NCBI RefSeq assembly: GCF_004352835.1 | Contig: NZ_SJSB01000011.1 | Location: 1 to 64,000, forward strand | DNA from: Marinomonas flavescens | GTDB taxonomy: Bacteria > Pseudomonadota > Gammaproteobacteria > Pseudomonadales > Marinomonadaceae | Direction of reading: 5' to 3' | DNA length: 64,000 nt | Shown: positions 63,305 through 64,000 of the stretch, piece by piece | Layout: the number at the start of each line of letters is the position of its first letter | How positions within the stretch are numbered: the stretch's first letter is position 1 | Translations under genes and position numbers: made by a program | Notes under the pieces: generated by a model | What the model saw: only the letters and a program-made list of their open reading frames with translations | Database searches by the model: none | What the model was told of the DNA's origin: nothing

Positions 63305-64000
63305 ATGAATGCTTTACGACGCCTCGCGCAGCATGACGCACTCTACTTGCTTATCTTTATTTTTCTTATCGCATTGAATTTACGCGGCCCAGTGACAGGT
63401 TTACCGCCCCTTTTGGATCGCATCAGCCAAGATTTACATCTTTCCAGTTCACAATCTGGATTATTGACCAGCTTACCTCTGCTAATTTTTGCGCTCTTCG
63501 CTCCGGTTGCCTCTTGGTTAACAAGGCACTTTCAGATTGAGCGAATCTTAGCTAGCGGCGTGGGACTGATTGCTCTTGGCATGATTGCTCGCTCACTGGG
63601 TTCGCTCAGCACCTTGTACATTGGCGCAGTGCTTATCGGGGCTGGTATCGCCATCGGCAATGTTTTACTGCCAAGCTTACTAAAGCGTGAATTTCCAAAT
63701 CACATCGTTCAACTTACCGCGATTTATGTCCTCATGATGAGTGTTGGAGGCTTTGTCATGTCGAGCTTTGCGGTGCCATTAAGCGAGTTTGCTGAGCAAT
63801 CGGATTTTACTTTGCCAATGAGTGGTTGGTCGTTCGCACTGGCGTGCCAAGGGATCATGATTCTCTTGCCACTAGCAGTCTGGTTTACCTGTAAAATCAC
63901 CCAACATCATACGCCCCAAGTAAACAGTACTGAGATATCGCCTAAACTGTGGCGCTCTGTCACCGCCTGGCAGGTAGCTGGTTTTTTAGCCTTCAACTCT
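63305..64000 (+). CDS. CynX/NimT-family MFS transporter, cut by the right edge
   Basis: The frame opens at ATG 63305 (MNALRRLAQHDALYLLIFIF) and stays open for 232 codons to the window end. It has hydrophobic segments about every 30 residues. The stretches LNLRGPVTGLPPLLDRI, LLTSLPLLIFALFAPVA and GIAIGNVLLPSLLKREFP are typical of CynX/NimT (YeaN) exporters, which move cyanate, 2-nitroimidazole or related small compounds. The family is about 390-400 residues, so nearly half is missing. The divergent NimR-like gene supports the call. Confidence 0.9.
   Translation, partial: MNALRRLAQHDALYLLIFIFLIALNLRGPVTGLPPLLDRISQDLHLSSSQSGLLTSLPLLIFALFAPVASWLTRHFQIERILASGVGLIALGMIARSLGSLSTLYIGAVLIGAGIAIGNVLLPSLLKREFPNHIVQLTAIYVLMMSVGGFVMSSFAVPLSEFAEQSDFTLPMSGWSFALACQGIMILLPLAVWFTCKITQHHTPQVNSTEISPKLWRSVTAWQVAGFLAFNS

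Noticed and set aside
1..64000. CRISPR arrays, insertion sequences and intact prophage
   Set aside because: No regularly spaced repeats, transposase frames or phage structural genes were seen; only the integrase relic and AlpA-like gene point to an old element.

Overview
The window is 64 kb of a gammaproteobacterial chromosome of about 43-45 % G+C. Protein sequences and gene order (rph-yicC, ftsY-ftsE-ftsX-rpoH, tkt-epd-pgk-fba, metX-metW-rdgB-hemW, rsmE near gshB-tonB) point to a marine Oceanospirillales bacterium, most likely Marinomonas or a close relative. That assignment is inference from recall; no database was searched.

Layout. Positions 1-114 carry a minus-strand rRNA-type promoter and leader, so an rRNA operon should lie just left of the window. 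252-4207 is a polyamine-type ABC transporter. 4634-8994 holds serA, trmA, an outer-membrane protein of unknown function and mtnN. 9014-12666 is a LuxP/LuxQ-like receptor pair in which most of the residues for AI-2 binding and phosphotransfer appear to be replaced. A tRNA-Leu (UAG) follows, then the carbon cluster fba-pgk-epd-tkt (13040-18699). On the plus strand come metK with a structured leader, rsmE, a TolC-like and an OmpA-like gene (the latter with an apparent AUA start), gshB and a TonB-family gene. rpoH-ftsX-ftsE-ftsY run on the minus strand. Then come an inactive M16-like protein, rsmD, metX-metW, rdgB and hemW, a BCCT transporter, and a yybP-ykoY (Mn2+) riboswitch ahead of a GDT1/TMEM165-family exporter, followed by a CNB-CBS-DUF294 protein and a DnaQ-like exonuclease.

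40765-51889 is a sugar locus. It has a LacI regulator, a GH13 alpha-glucosidase and a fructokinase on the minus strand. On the plus strand are a two-component system and a four-gene ABC importer in the same order as the Pseudomonas glucose system gltR-gtrS-gtsABCD. Together they suggest uptake and cleavage of an alpha-glucoside that releases fructose, sucrose being the simplest candidate. Next are a one-domain UshA-like lipoprotein, a small exported protein, rph and yicC.

From 55.8 to about 60.5 kb lies a small accessory island in the position where gmk normally follows yicC. It contains an integrase relic, a PIN toxin with an XRE-ImmA/IrrE partner, an AlpA-like regulator, a HipBA-like pair and 0.8 kb of apparently decayed DNA. 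The window ends with a 7TMR-DISM diguanylate cyclase and a divergent AraC regulator/CynX-NimT transporter pair, the transporter being cut by the right edge.

The least conventional items are the degenerate LuxPQ-like receptor, the AUA-start OmpA-family gene, the UshA-like protein without its nucleotidase domain, and the toxin-antitoxin island with three clear palindromic control sites.
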